Source: Parapristionchus giblindavisi (Eukaryota > Nematoda > Chromadorea > Rhabditida > Diplogasteridae). Taken from it: a stretch of DNA of 64,000 nt. The stretch spans positions 186,001 through 250,000 of the forward strand of contig CALSFV010000028.1 in NCBI GenBank assembly GCA_943737045.1, given 5' to 3'. A program made the translations under genes and the position numbers. This document shows, piece by piece, positions 1 to 12,500 of the stretch; position 1 is the first letter of the stretch, and the number at the start of each line of letters is the position of its first letter. Below the pieces are notes generated by a model. It did no database searches. It was not told the DNA's origin and saw only the letters and a program-made list of their open reading frames with translations.

Positions 1-75
1 GGAGAGAGAGAGAGAGAAGAGGTAGAGTGGAGTGGAGGGAGAGGAAGAGAGAGAGGAGGAGGAGGGAGAGAGACG
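1..75. repeat. GA-rich microsatellite
   Basis: Almost pure purine (GA)n and (GGA)n sequence at the left edge of the window. It marks the start of a low-complexity stretch that recurs, mostly as CT, up to about 3.2 kb. Confidence 0.9.
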
Positions 76-1313
76 AATGTTCTTTCATGATCAACTTCTA
101 TTCTTCCTCTTCCACACATTCACTTTCTCCCCCTACTACTACTACTAACACCTCTCTATACTGTACTGTGTTATCGCTGATTGCATGACTGCTCATCAAC
201 TATAAGTTGAGTAAAGATGGTATGCCGAGCTATCTTCAGTGTGGCTAGTTTGATATTGTTGTGCTTAGCTATGCCATAGTTTGTGAAGATTTGGATCATG
301 TAGTGTACTGTATTATCGCTGATTGTGTGTCTGGCGGTCTCTTCTATGAGCTCCCCTCTCTCGCCTGTCTGAAGGTCTCTTCCATAGGTCGAATAGCTAG
401 GTTATCGGTTTTCAAAATGCGGTCAGGTTTTTCGATTTTTGGCAAATTTGGCTCAAAATGCGGTCAGGCTTGGTGCTTTGTAACATACTTTTCGATCTAT
501 GGTCTCTTCTGATCGTATTAAATAGAAATCGATGCTAGTAATTTTGCAATTGAACTAGGATATGTATGTATTGTAATGTAAGTTAGAATTTGGTTGGGGC
601 GAGATTAACTGTTTCGGCCATTAGGTTCTAGACAGTCTACTATGTCTGCCGGTCTCTTCTAGAGCCTTCCCTCTATCTTCTGCTTACCTGTCTGTGGTCT
701 CTCTACCGTCTACGCTGGCATTTCTGATAGAATTATCATATTTGTACTGTTTAACCGAGTTGAGGAAAAAAAGGAAAAGATACCATCGAATATTTTACTC
801 CAAAGACTGATGTGATGATATTGAAACATGAAACAGCCGGCAGTACTCTGGTATTTCTGAACTTAGAAGTCTACTTATTAGTTTCACTTGAAGTAGCCTT
901 GTAAGCCTACTTCAAGTCGTGTATATACTGTAATGCATTTCGTCGAATGTTCTTTGCGTAGGTTTTGGAGAACTTCAAGTCAGTCACGTATTTTAAGTAG
1001 ACTTTAAGCTTTGAAATAACCGAGTCTGATGGTCTCTTTTGCCCTCTATGCTCTCTCGTCTGTGCCCTATGGTCTCTTAAATGGTGTGTGCTCTCTCGTC
1101 GAGTATATTAATTGGTTGATTAATTGATTGATTAGAATTATTATCACTCTCCTCCTCCTCCTTCCTCAGTAATACTGAGTCAGTATCATTATTATCTTTG
1201 GTACGCTCTGCAAATTCCTCTCTCTCTCTCTCTCTCGTTCTATTCTATATTCTTTTGTCTCGATCGGCACTAGAAAACCCGCTAAGATTTTCTCCACTCT
1301 ATCTCGATCTCTG

Positions 1314-1326
1314 ATCTCTCTCGTTC

Positions 1327-1362
<36 letters not shown>
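1314..1362. repeat. (CT)n microsatellite
   Basis: An uninterrupted run of CT dinucleotides within a longer pyrimidine tract. Confidence 0.9.
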
Positions 1363-1363
<1 letters not shown>

Positions 1364-1599
1364 TTATCCTCTGATCTCTGTAACCCTCTTCTATCATCTC
1401 TCCTCTCTAGATAACCACCACACTATCATATCCTATCCTATCCTCCGTTAGTCCACTTTAGTTTCGTTAGCGCTTCCTCCTCCACTCACTTTCTCACACT
1501 ATCCCTTCATTCATTATCTTTATCACTAAGCCCCGCCCACTCGTCAGGATCAGTCTCCACTATGTTCCTGTTCCTATGTAATTTATCTTTCATTATCTC

Positions 1600-1627
1600 T
1601 GGATCTCTCTGTCTCTCCCTCCCTCTT

Positions 1628-1678
<51 letters not shown>

Positions 1679-1710
1679 CTCTCTCATTCTCTCTCTCTCT
1701 CTCATTCTCT

Positions 1711-1742
<32 letters not shown>

Positions 1743-1760
1743 ATTCTCTCTCACTTTCGC
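1600..1760. repeat. (CT)n microsatellite with CTCATT interruptions
   Basis: About 160 bp of CT repeat broken by a few CTCATT units. It generates spurious Ser/Leu and Arg/Glu open frames on the two strands. Confidence 0.9.
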
Positions 1761-2277
1761 TATCTTTAGTCGCTGATATCTTTGTCTTTCTTCCTCATAT
1801 ACCACTATGGAATGAGATATCTCCCACTCTTCCCCAACCATAATTCGAGCTTTTCTGCTGCATCATTCTCCTCCTTCTTCTCTCCGCGACTTTCCCAGCC
1901 TCGACTACTACTTGTTTTTTTTTTGTTAAAATTTGTGTAGTCGTGGTGATCGTGTGTTGCACAGCGTTCTCATGACTTTCAAAGCAAGAACGACCGCTCA
2001 ACATACAAACTCTCTCGAATACAATGGTATCTCCTTTGTCTTGCTTTGGAAGAAAAATGGCTTGGACCAGAATACTGTGGTTGTGATTGTAGTGGCACTA
2101 TGTGGGAGTACGCAGAGCTAAATATATAGCCTATCAATTTATTAGTATCAGGTAAAGTACTAGATGTAGGGAGGCCTGTTATTTGGTCCCCCCCCCACTG
2201 GTATAGTATGATATGAGAAGGGGGTGGAGCCAGCCAGCTGGTGATCACTAGTGATCTGACTTTCTTGGAATAATAGT

Positions 2278-2305
2278 ATTTTATTTATTTATTTATTTAT
2301 TTGAT
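2278..2305. repeat. (TTTA)n microsatellite
   Basis: A TTTA tetranucleotide run. Similar runs elsewhere in the window often mark LINE 3' tails, but no adjoining LINE sequence is evident here. Confidence 0.7.
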
Positions 2306-2564
2306 ACACCCGTGACAGGTGCGACAGCAAATACAGAAACGATGAGAAAAATAATTATAATAATGTAAAGACTTGGGAATAGTAGATTTGATTTGGCTGG
2401 CACTGTGCCAATTCATCGCTGGGTTGGCCCTCGTGCCGATATCAGTAAATCACTTCTTCCTCTCTTCATTTCGCCTTATCATCTCTCTCCGTCTCCGTCG
2501 CGCATACCTACTATCAATCTAGCCAAAATTTTGCTTGGCCGCTCTCCTTCTTCATTTCTCCTCC

Positions 2565-2692
2565 TCCTGCTCCTCTCTCTCTCTTATCTCTCTCTCTCTC
2601 TTATCTCTCTCCTCCTCCTCTCCCTCTCTCATCACTATCCTCGATCTCATTGAGTGTCTGATATACACTGATTTTTGCTACCCCCGATACCT

Positions 2693-2749
<57 letters not shown>

Positions 2750-3035
2750 TCGATTTCAACAACTGATCGATTAGTCTTCTACTTACTATTAGTAGTGGAA
2801 CAAGATGGGGGAGTGAAAGGTGCTGCAAGAAAGGAATGGTGGTCTCTCTCTCGCACCGTTCGATCCGGAACTCTAATTACGTTATCTCTACCTATCTCTC
2901 TCTCTCTCTCTCTTCCTCTCTCTCTCTTCCTCTCCCCCCTCTCTCCCTCCCTCAAGTCTCGCCAGAAACTGATTGCTGTATTGACCCGATCACTGAGAAG
3001 AGGAGGAGGAGGAGGAGGAGGAAGAGATAGACTCT
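2565..3035. repeat. CT-rich microsatellite cluster ending in a GGA run
   Basis: Several (CT)n runs, the longest around 2697-2747, followed by a (GGA)n run near 3000-3028. It is purely low complexity. Confidence 0.85.
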
Positions 3036-3486
3036 CTATCTATTCATTCATTCTTTTTTTTCCACTGCGTCTCTTCTTATTTCGTTGTTTCTCTCTCTCC
3101 CACTCTCCTCCTCCCTCTCTCTCTCCTCATCTCTCTTTCCCTTCCTCATCTTCCTCTCCCGCACTTTTCTGATCTTCCCCCACTCTGTCCTACAACGACA
3201 GACACTTTGTCCTTATTGAATTCGTCTTGTTGATGATAATGGCCATTACGATTTGTTGTTTTTTTCCTGATATTGATGCCTTTTACACACATTTCCAATT
3301 CTCAAGTGGTTATCAATTGCGCAATTTGACAAATTCTTGGCACAGAGGCAATATTTTATTTTCCTGACAATCAGGCCCTCTTAAATTCGCTTAATCAATC
3401 GATACTCTGCCTCCTTTAAAGAATTCGTTCATTGAATAATCAATATTGTTTTCCCTGATCACTCCATCAATCAGTGATCTCTTGCA

Positions 3487-3580
3487 ATCAATCAATAATA
3501 TCTTTTCCCGATCAATCAACAATATCTTTTCCCGATCAATCAATAATATCTTTTCCCGATCAATCAATAATATCTTTCCC
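3487..3580. repeat. 24-bp tandem repeat, four units
   Basis: Four near-identical copies of a 24-bp unit (CAATCAATAATATCTTTTCC plus CGAT), ending about 10 bp before the splice acceptor of the first CELF coding exon. Each unit brings a TCTTTTCC pyrimidine block, so the array doubles as the polypyrimidine and branch region of that acceptor. Confidence 0.9.
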
Positions 3581-3599
3581 TGATTGCAGACTGCGTTCC

Positions 3600-6500
3600 A
3601 TGGAGGAGGCAGCAGCGAGTGGCGGCGTGACAAACAAGTCCTCGCCCTCATCCTCATCTTCATCATCGATGACGACGTCGCCCTCGTCATCGACTACGGT
3701 AACGTCTGTCGCGGGAGCCTCAGGTACGGTAGTTGGTTATTGATTGATTACGGTAGATGATTGATTATCGATTAATTGACCGAGTTTTGATGATTATTTA
3801 TTGGTCTTGAGACACCGGGCTGCAGAACATTCTAGACTATTTGGGTTACGGTGGTGCATTGCTGGCGTATTTATTGATTTATTATCTAGGTCATTTGATT
3901 TATTATCTAGGTTATGGTGGGCTAGTACTCGATTGTTTTCTTTCGCTGTACTGTAGATAGTTGCAAATTGCACAACCGTTTAGATGCAACATATGGTTTA
4001 TGCAGTGGGTAGAAGGGGGAAGTAGTCGATGCTATCGACTCGAATAGTCACACTCATAATCACACTGATCGCCATTGCGAGAAAGACGTTTAATTCACAC
4101 CCGAGCTAATTTGACTCTCCGCTCTGACAACGCTCTCTCGCTGACAAAGAAGGCGAGAGAGCGCATTGTCAAAGCGGAGTGTGTGTGTGTCAAATAAGCT
4201 CGGGGTGTGCCTTTAAGAGCGCCGTCGTTTATCAATTGTTTGTGATATATTAGCTAGCGCTTTGGCGTTTAACGGCGCTCTTATCATGCCCATTCTGCAT
4301 GACGATAGTGATGATAGCAGCGCCTCCTAAGCTGCTGGCCCATCCGTTGTGCAATGCGCGCGATCTTTGGCCGGCCACAGATCAAGCTACCGTAGCCTTG
4401 CTCATACATTTTCGGTGCCATCACCGATTTATATTTATATAGTATTTAGAAAAATCGTTTTGTTTCGATTAAATTGTAATCTTTCACCTGAAAAAATGAG
4501 CTTTATATAGTGGGTCGACCCTGAAAATGAGCCGTATATGGTGTGGGTCAATCCTCACACTGTGAGGGTATGAAAATGTATGGTTTTGCTACCTGCGCCA
4601 CACCATTGAATTCTTTAATTTGTTGATTTTATGCGACTTTTCAGGCGTGAAGATGGACGGCACCCCGTCGCAGCCCGATCCCGACACGATCAAGATGTTC
4701 GTGGGCCAGGTACGGTAGTTTTCGATCTATTGATTTATCGATTTTTTTTGTTTCAAAGTTTTGGGTATAAATCTGTATGGCATGATTGATATGTGGGTGA
4801 TTAGAAATAGAAATGATCTGTCGTCTTTTTGTCCCTGCCTACTCCTTTAATTGATTTACCATGGAGTTATTTACTCTTACTGCCTTTATCTCTCTCAGTC
4901 CTCTCTATCTCTCCCTTTCTCTCCCTCCCTCTCTCTCCCTTTATTTCTCCCTCTCTCTCTCTTAATCTATCTCTCTCGTCCTCAAAGGAAGTTTTTGGGT
5001 GTCAGTATCGATTACGCTCCAAACTTACTTGTGTATATGTGATCAGAGTTTTTCTGCCATGGTACCTCTCTTCCTCTCCCTCTCCCTCTCCCTCTCCCTC
5101 TCTCGCAACTACTCCTCATCACCATCTTTGTGATTAGAGAGATTGATAAGCAGGGGGGAGTGATTGACGAGAGGGAGAGAATAAGGAGATGGAGGTGAGA
5201 GTATTGATTGATTTGTATACTTGGAATGTACAGTGGGCGGTGTTGATGGTGTAGACTGATGTTGATTTGAAGGTAATGAGTGATTTGATAGTGATAATGA
5301 TAAGATGATGAGACGATTTGGCGAGGAAGAAGAACGTAGTGATTTGTATATGATGAATTACTTTGTTTTTGGGCCATTTTTAAAGATTTGGCATTATGGT
5401 GATGTGAGCCATTATGCGAGACGGAATTGTTGTACATATAGTGAGTGATAACACGAAGTTGAGATCATGAATGAACGAACGAACAGTGGTCTAGACGATG
5501 TCCAGGGTGTGGTGGATGGAGCCAAAACGAGATTTGGATGGTTGGAAGAGATGGTGTGAGATGCTTGTGATAGCATGTGACTTGATAGAAGTGATGAAAT
5601 TACGTGAATACAGCTTTAAGGTGATTATTGGAAACACTAGAATGGTGGATGAGAGAGTTACGATTGGTTTATCACTTCCTTCGCTGTCACTTACTCCGGG
5701 AATGTGGTTCATTGATTTGTGCGATCGGCTCGATCTCTCTCTGCCAGAAATCAGCAACGACGTCGTTTATCATCCGAGGCTCAGAGTCTTTTCTCGATTT
5801 GTTTTCGATCCTCCTCTCCACTTCACTCTAACAATCCCTCATCCTCCTGCGTCTAGAGGAACAGAACCCCAGCCAATCCATTATCTTCTCTGATCTTCTG
5901 ACACAAACATGTGTCGAGTCCTCTTCACTTTTTCCTCTCTCGTTCGATAAACTCCGGCCTGCGACCATAGAGGAAGAAGGGATGGGTGTATTGATTGGGA
6001 GAGATGAGGACTTGGCCCACTGAGCGATGTCAGTTCAATATTTCAACCGCGATAAATGGGAATTATACTGGAGATTTTCATCCTGATCACAAGCTAACGA
6101 TGCAGACATATTTTGTATTGGGTATGTTTAGAGAAACGGTTGTAGAACTTATGCACCATGTTTATTTATTTATTTATTCTTTATTCCATCAAATATATAT
6201 GATAATAGGGTGATGAGTGTAAGGGGAAAGGGGTAGATGGATTTCCGTCGTACAAGGCGATTTCGGTTTTGGCCAGTGGCTGCTTTCAATGGGAAGGGTT
6301 TCAGGTACGGATTCGAGAAACTTTAACGATAATATTGGGAGGGAGATTTATTTTAAGGGTTTGGGGTGAAAGAACTAATTCTAAGGGGAGTGAATTCCAA
6401 ATAGCAATACTTCTAGAGGCACATGTATTATGGGTAGTAGAAATCCTATAAGGGAGAACAATATGAAATGGATGAGATAAACGATTGTATTGTGAAGGAA

Positions 6501-9500
6501 GAACAGAAAACAGATTAGATGAATCAAACAAATTAAGCTTATGTATAGTATTATGAATAAATTCAATGTCATAAATATCTCTTCTATATTCAATATATTA
6601 TATTCTATATTATGTTGTTGCACTGTTCATCTCTCCTTCAATATAAACACTGTTACTCTTGCTGCCCAGGCAGTAATTGGTTCAGTTTAGCCTATTATAC
6701 TATTGAACCAACGAGAGAAGTTGTGTACGGGCGGAGACGGAGAGGGAGGGGAAAAGGTACAATACAAGGAAAGTGACACGCGCACAGACCGTTTGGCCTT
6801 GTACGTATCAGTAAAGGGATCGAAGAGACAGAGCTAAGGAGGAAGGGAGCAGTATTACTGAATTTCATAAGAACCAGATAATTCATAATAAAAATTAATT
6901 AAACTTTAAAAAATATATAAAATTGTTAATAGTTTTGTGGGTTTCTGTACATTTGCATACAATATACACAGTCAAGATATCTGTATTCATGGTTTTCGTG
7001 GACCGCATAGTGAACAGATTTTCCTTGGTATACTATGGAATAGGAAAGGGATGAAGTCTGAGTACGGTAATAGATTTGGTTATGGAGATGATGGTGTGAA
7101 TAGGAAGTTGATTGAGAGAGATCATTGGAAGAATCTCCTCATTCCGTCTGAGTCTCCACCCTCTCATCTCGCTGAATCTCTCCAGTCTCCTTCTCTCTCG
7201 CTCTAGCGATGGTATTGCCCATCTGTTGAATTACCCAAGTGGTTTGTGATGGTGGCACTTTTCCATCTATCCCTCAGGGATTCGTTGGCTTCTATTCAGC
7301 ACAACACTCCAATTCTGACTCGAGCCAAATTGAATTTTGAGATACTGTGGTGCATGAATGGAGTGTGATGAGGATAGGATATGGATGGGCTGGAGGGATA
7401 TCATGGATTCATCGTTGATACATGATGACAGAAGATTGATGCAAGCAGGGAGTTGAACCCGCGACCTCTGCCTATCCTGTGCAGTGCTCTTAACATGCTT
7501 TAATGGGATATGTGTGTTTGGGACACATTTTGGATTATGTAGGATGATTCCAATCCCGTTAGATTCAGTCGTAAAAGAATCTCCGCGTTTCCGTATGGCA
7601 TGACGTAAGGCGAATGAAATGCCAAATGTGGTTGTTTATGCAAATGTGGAATGAGCAGTACCAGTGGGGCAGTGTATGGGTGGCGTTGGAGTGAGTGGAG
7701 TCGTACTGTGAAATGATGATGCGAAATGCATGGGAGAGGGATTGGTTGTTTGGGTACGGGATATGTACCACGTGAAAGTGCTTTTATACATGTTTAAAAT
7801 CATGTCTACTTATTCTATCGATATGCAGTCGGAGTGAAGAACTTATGCTTTTCACGTTATACTCATACATTTTCGGTACCCTCGCCGTCTATTTTTATAT
7901 AGTGGGTCAATTCTCGAAATAGGGTGGGTTGATACATAAAATTCGAAATTTTCACTTAAAAATCGTCATTTTAGCTTCCTTTTTTTATCAAGTGGCCTAA
8001 AATGCTCCTTATATAGTGGGTCAATCCTCGCACTGCGAGGGTATGGCAATGTATGGTTATACTAATACATAACATTTTGAATGAGTGATATATTTCCTGC
8101 TTGCGTTTCTACAGAAAAAGATACAGTGAGAGAGAATAGTTTGCCACAAGACGGGTTGGTTCTGAGTAAGAATGGTGTCTTGTTTGGTTTAGATTTATGT
8201 ATACTTGAGTATGCGTGAGTAAGTGAAGCGAGTAGTGGCGTTCAAGGCGATTGATATATGGCGGGGGTGTTGAACAGACGGTTTGGCGCTTTTACGAGTA
8301 TGTATAAAGAGTAGAAATGAAATAGGGTCTGACTGTATGCACTGTATGCACACCATAAGTTATGTATTTATTTATTTTCATAAGCATATTACTGGCAAAG
8401 GAAGCATAGAATACCTTATTGTTATTATAGTTTGAAACAAGTCTTCTTCATCCCCCCCCCCAAGTGTTCTTTATTTCTTTAAATTATCTCATGTCTCGTT
8501 GCGCCTCGGGCGTAAATAAATAAATAAATTGAAGATACTGAGACAAATTTCTCAATGTATTCTAATCAATAATACAGTACTCCAAACAATACATATATTT
8601 ACCGTATTTGCAGGTGCCTCGCACGTACAACGAGCTGCAGTGTCGTGAGCTCTTCGAGCAGTACGGTCCCGTCTACCAGCTCAACATCCTCAGAGACAAG
8701 CAGACACAGCAGAGCAAAGGTATTTAATTTAATTTATTTTAATTTAACTTAATTTGATTTAATTTATCGACAAACAATCGGTGTGTTTCGACATGTTATA
8801 GTGAGTAGGATTCAATTGAGCTAAGACCAACTGTTTTTGGTTACTGTAATTTCGTTGCCCAAGAATTAAAGTGTCTAACTAGTGTTTCACTTCTGCTACT
8901 GTTATTGCCCTTACTATCTCTCCCGGAATACACCAATTCTAGTCACCTACAGTAATTCGCATTACCGTATCCCATAATTTGAATTACAGTAATCCGTATT
9001 ACCGTACTTCAAATCGAATTACAGAGTAATCCATTATGCAGGTTGCTGCTTCGTGACGTACTACCACCGCAAGGGCGCGATGGCGGCGCAGTCCGACCTG
9101 CACAACATTCGCACGCTGCCCACGATGCACCATCCCATCCAGATGAAGCCGGCCGATTCGGAGAATCGAAATGGTATGTCATTGTCATTGTCATTGTTGT
9201 TACTGTCATTGATATTGATATTGCTATTGGCATTGGTATTGGCATTGCTATTGTCATTGGTGGTATATAATTGCTATGTTTGGAATGAGGGCTAGTTGGT
9301 CACCATTGATCATTTGAAATTCTCCGTTCTGGCGATACTCTCTCGCAGACAAAGAAAGCGAGGGAGCATTGCCAGAGTGAAGAGTTTCAAATTAGCTCGG
9401 GATGTGCATTTACTGAACGATGGGTTAAATGAAAATTAAACCGTCTTTGTAATCATTTTCCTTCTTTAGAGCGCAAACTCTTCGTCGGCATGATCAGCAA

Positions 9501-12500
9501 GAAGCTCAATGAGGAGGTGTGTTTATTGATTTATCGATTGCCAAGAGTTCTATCGATCGATATCGACTACCGTAATCTATCTGCGTCGTTTCGTTGTAGG
9601 ATATCAAGGCGCTCTTTGTGCAGTTTGGCCACATCGAGGACTGCACCGTGCTCAGAGACAATGACGGTAGATCAAAGGGTGAGTAGTGATTATCGATTGA
9701 TTGCCTGCAATTATCGATTGATTTATGTGTGCTCTGACTGTCTCTTGACGGGTCTGGGTTACTGTATCGTAGATTGGTTACTGTAACTGATTGTTCTACA
9801 TGTACGCTTTCTCGATTCACACCTATATTGAGCTTATTTATTTATTTATTTATATTTATTGATATCTGTTTTGTCTCGACCGACCCGTTGTTGACGTATT
9901 CCTTACCGTAGACCTCTAGTCCTAGCCTACCGTACTCCCCCTAAGTGTAGTGGTATGTCTGTCTTCCTCCATTACTTCCTATCATTTCTCGTTTCTGCAT
10001 CGTTTCGGGTCTTACCGTAGTCCGGTGGTTACTGTACGCAAATAATTGTTTCAATCAATCAATAATCAATATTGTTGTCAGTCAATCAATAATCGATCGA
10101 TTTGTTGTGCCGCCACGTGGGTTAGATCAAATGTGCACTGATAGTGGTGTAGTAGATGGGTAGAGGAGGCCCGCAACTGCAAACTCGGAACCGTACATCC
10201 GCATCCGGGTTTTGCCCGCCGCCCCTTCCATGTTTTTCCATATCCGTATCCGTCTTTCAGGCTGTGCCTTCGTCACGTTTGCCGCCCGCGCCAACGCCCA
10301 GACCGCCATCAAGCACATGCACCACTCGCAGATCATGGAGGTGTCCTATTTATTTCTCACTTTGAACCAATAACTGGTATACTGTAATATTATCGATTGA
10401 ATTTATCGATAATCGTACTGTTTCGCTCTCCTCTTCTGTCGCTGTTTTTTGTTTAAATTAAAAAATAATCTAAATGTATTTCTGTCGCGCAACAATGTCA
10501 CTGATGTCTCACTTGGCGATTTTGTTCTCATTCAGATTCTCACTGTCGCCGTCTATCGATTACGCAAACCAATCAATAATTCCTCTGTCTGTCCTGTTTC
10601 TTGTAGAGTCAAGAATTGATATACTGTAACATTATCGATTTTTCTATCGATAATCGTACTGTTTTGCTCTTCTTCTGTCTCTGTTTTTTCTTTGAAAAAA
10701 TATCCTTTTCATTTATCTATCATATTTGTCAACGCTTCGAAACGTATGATTTGCTACCACTAACAACTGTGATCTTAATTTGATCTTTGATCTTTGATTT
10801 CTTTCCCTGGACTATTGCCTGATTGATCTTTGATCTTTGATCCCGAATCCTTGTTGATCTTTGATCTTTCGCAGGGTTGCTCGACGCAGATTGTCGTCAA
10901 GTTCGCCGATACGCAGAAGGATAAGGAGACGAAGACGACGGGAACCACGTCCAATGGTATGTGCTATGGTTGTTAGCAACTCTGCAATAGTAGCACCGAT
11001 TATAATCATAACAAATTGCACAATTGTATAATTACAAATTGTATTGAAAAAATGTTAAAATAGTGACAATGTTGAGTGCGAGATTCGAATTTACAATCAG
11101 CAATCACTGATTATAGGCTCATCGGCCAATGGCAAGGCGACCAGCGCATCGCCGCCCCTCGCCACCAGCGGAGCCTCTGCCGCCGCTGCTAACCAGGTAT
11201 ACTGTAGTTCAGGCGTGATCTTTGGGCTAATTAGGTATACCGTAGAAGGGGAGGGGCTATTAGTTATTTTCTTTGAACTCTGGCCAATCTTGTATGAAAG
11301 AATATGAATACTTGTGTGTTTTCAATGAATGTCGAATGGCATTGCCGCCTTTTTATGTAATCCCGTGTTGCAGCTCCTGCAGCAGGGCAACCTGCTCAGT
11401 CTTCTGCTGCAGAATCCCCAGGCGCTGGCCGGAGTCGCTGGAGCTGCTGGCGCCGGAGCCCAGCACAACGTGCTCTCGCTGCTGGGAAATGGTAGGTCGA
11501 GTGTGTGCGAGAGAGATGGAGTTACGGTACTCGGCGGCATAGTGGAATACTGTAGCCTAAGAGTAGTGGAATACTGTAGGATGTTGTCTCGCGGCGCTAG
11601 ACTAGTCTTGGTACTGTAATGGTAATGTAGGAATAGTTTAGTTTCTATAGCAATTATAGAAACTATAGGAATTGTTCACGTTAAACCTGCAATACACTGA
11701 AAATGTTGCGAATTTCATATAATATATTAGGATGGTGATGCGCAAAACATGCCAGTTTCATAACCAGTAATGACAATGAAAGATGAAAGATGAAAGAGAG
11801 CACAGAGATCACTTCCGTATCGCGCCTGCCACTTTTGTATCAAATAAATGATAAATAAATAAAGAGCCAGAGCTGTCGAAGCGAGCGAGTCCTAGAGTGA
11901 ATGTTATCGATCTCTCACAGTGCTCACCGGTCTTGGTCGTCTAACCGAGGCGCAGCAGCAGCAACAGCAGCAGTCTGCTGTATCCGTATCCGCAGCCGGA
12001 CAGCCTACTGTAGTGTCTTCTGCCGGTGCGCCCGGGCATACTGTAGCCGCCCAATCGCATACGACAACCGCCGATCGATCGATGGACCCAGCAGGTAGAT
12101 CAGAGAGAGACTTCAGAGTGTGTCCGCGTGTGTGTGCCTGATTCTTACGTTTCTACATTCTTCCGTTACCGTACCCTCCCTCACTCACACCTCGCACCAC
12201 AATTCACATTCTCCCTTCACTATCGACATAATTCTGTGATTTGATGTTCCTCCGACTACGGTATCTTCGAAGAAGGAAAACAAGGATTATTGATTGCTCC
12301 ACGATGTATCGATTATTGATTAATTAGTATTGATTGAAACTTTTCTCACTGCATGAGTATTCCGCACTGATCAATAATTGCACCATCGAGAGAATGACGG
12401 GTTTTCTCCTCATTCATAACGTAACGCAGTTGGGCTTGCTCAGTTATTTACTTTTTCTTAATTTACTTTTCCGTTTACTGCTCTTTTCCATGATATGATT

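Larger units (their letters stand above)
76..3486. other. Low-complexity upstream region, no supported gene
   Basis: About 3.4 kb without convincing coding sequence. Open frames here are Ser/Leu or Arg/Glu strings made by CT/GA repeats. The region should hold the promoter and at least one 5'-untranslated exon of the CELF-like gene, because its first coding exon is preceded by a splice acceptor (3589). I cannot place that exon from sequence alone. A short direct repeat (TCAAAATGCGGTCAGG) occurs near 413 and 454. Confidence 0.6.
4710..8613. other. CELF intron 2 (3.9 kb)
   Basis: The largest intron of the CELF-like gene. It holds CT-rich tracts (about 4880-5110), a LINE 3' end (6158-6600), a tRNA-like remnant (7438-7505) and an M3 element (7864-8055). 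Open frames around 5498-5893 match nothing I recognise and show no splice or codon support. Confidence 0.75.

Noticed and set aside
1562..1843. Ser/Leu open frame and its opposite Arg/Glu frame
   Set aside because: Both come from a CT/GA microsatellite; composition alone explains them.
5498..5893. 131-codon open frame in CELF intron 2
   Set aside because: No recognisable motif, overlaps an opposite-strand frame, lies inside an intron, and its codon pattern differs from the CELF exons.
7438..7505. Functional tRNA gene on the minus strand
   Set aside because: The T-arm is good but the acceptor stem does not pair and the anticodon loop is irregular; listed as a tRNA-like remnant instead.
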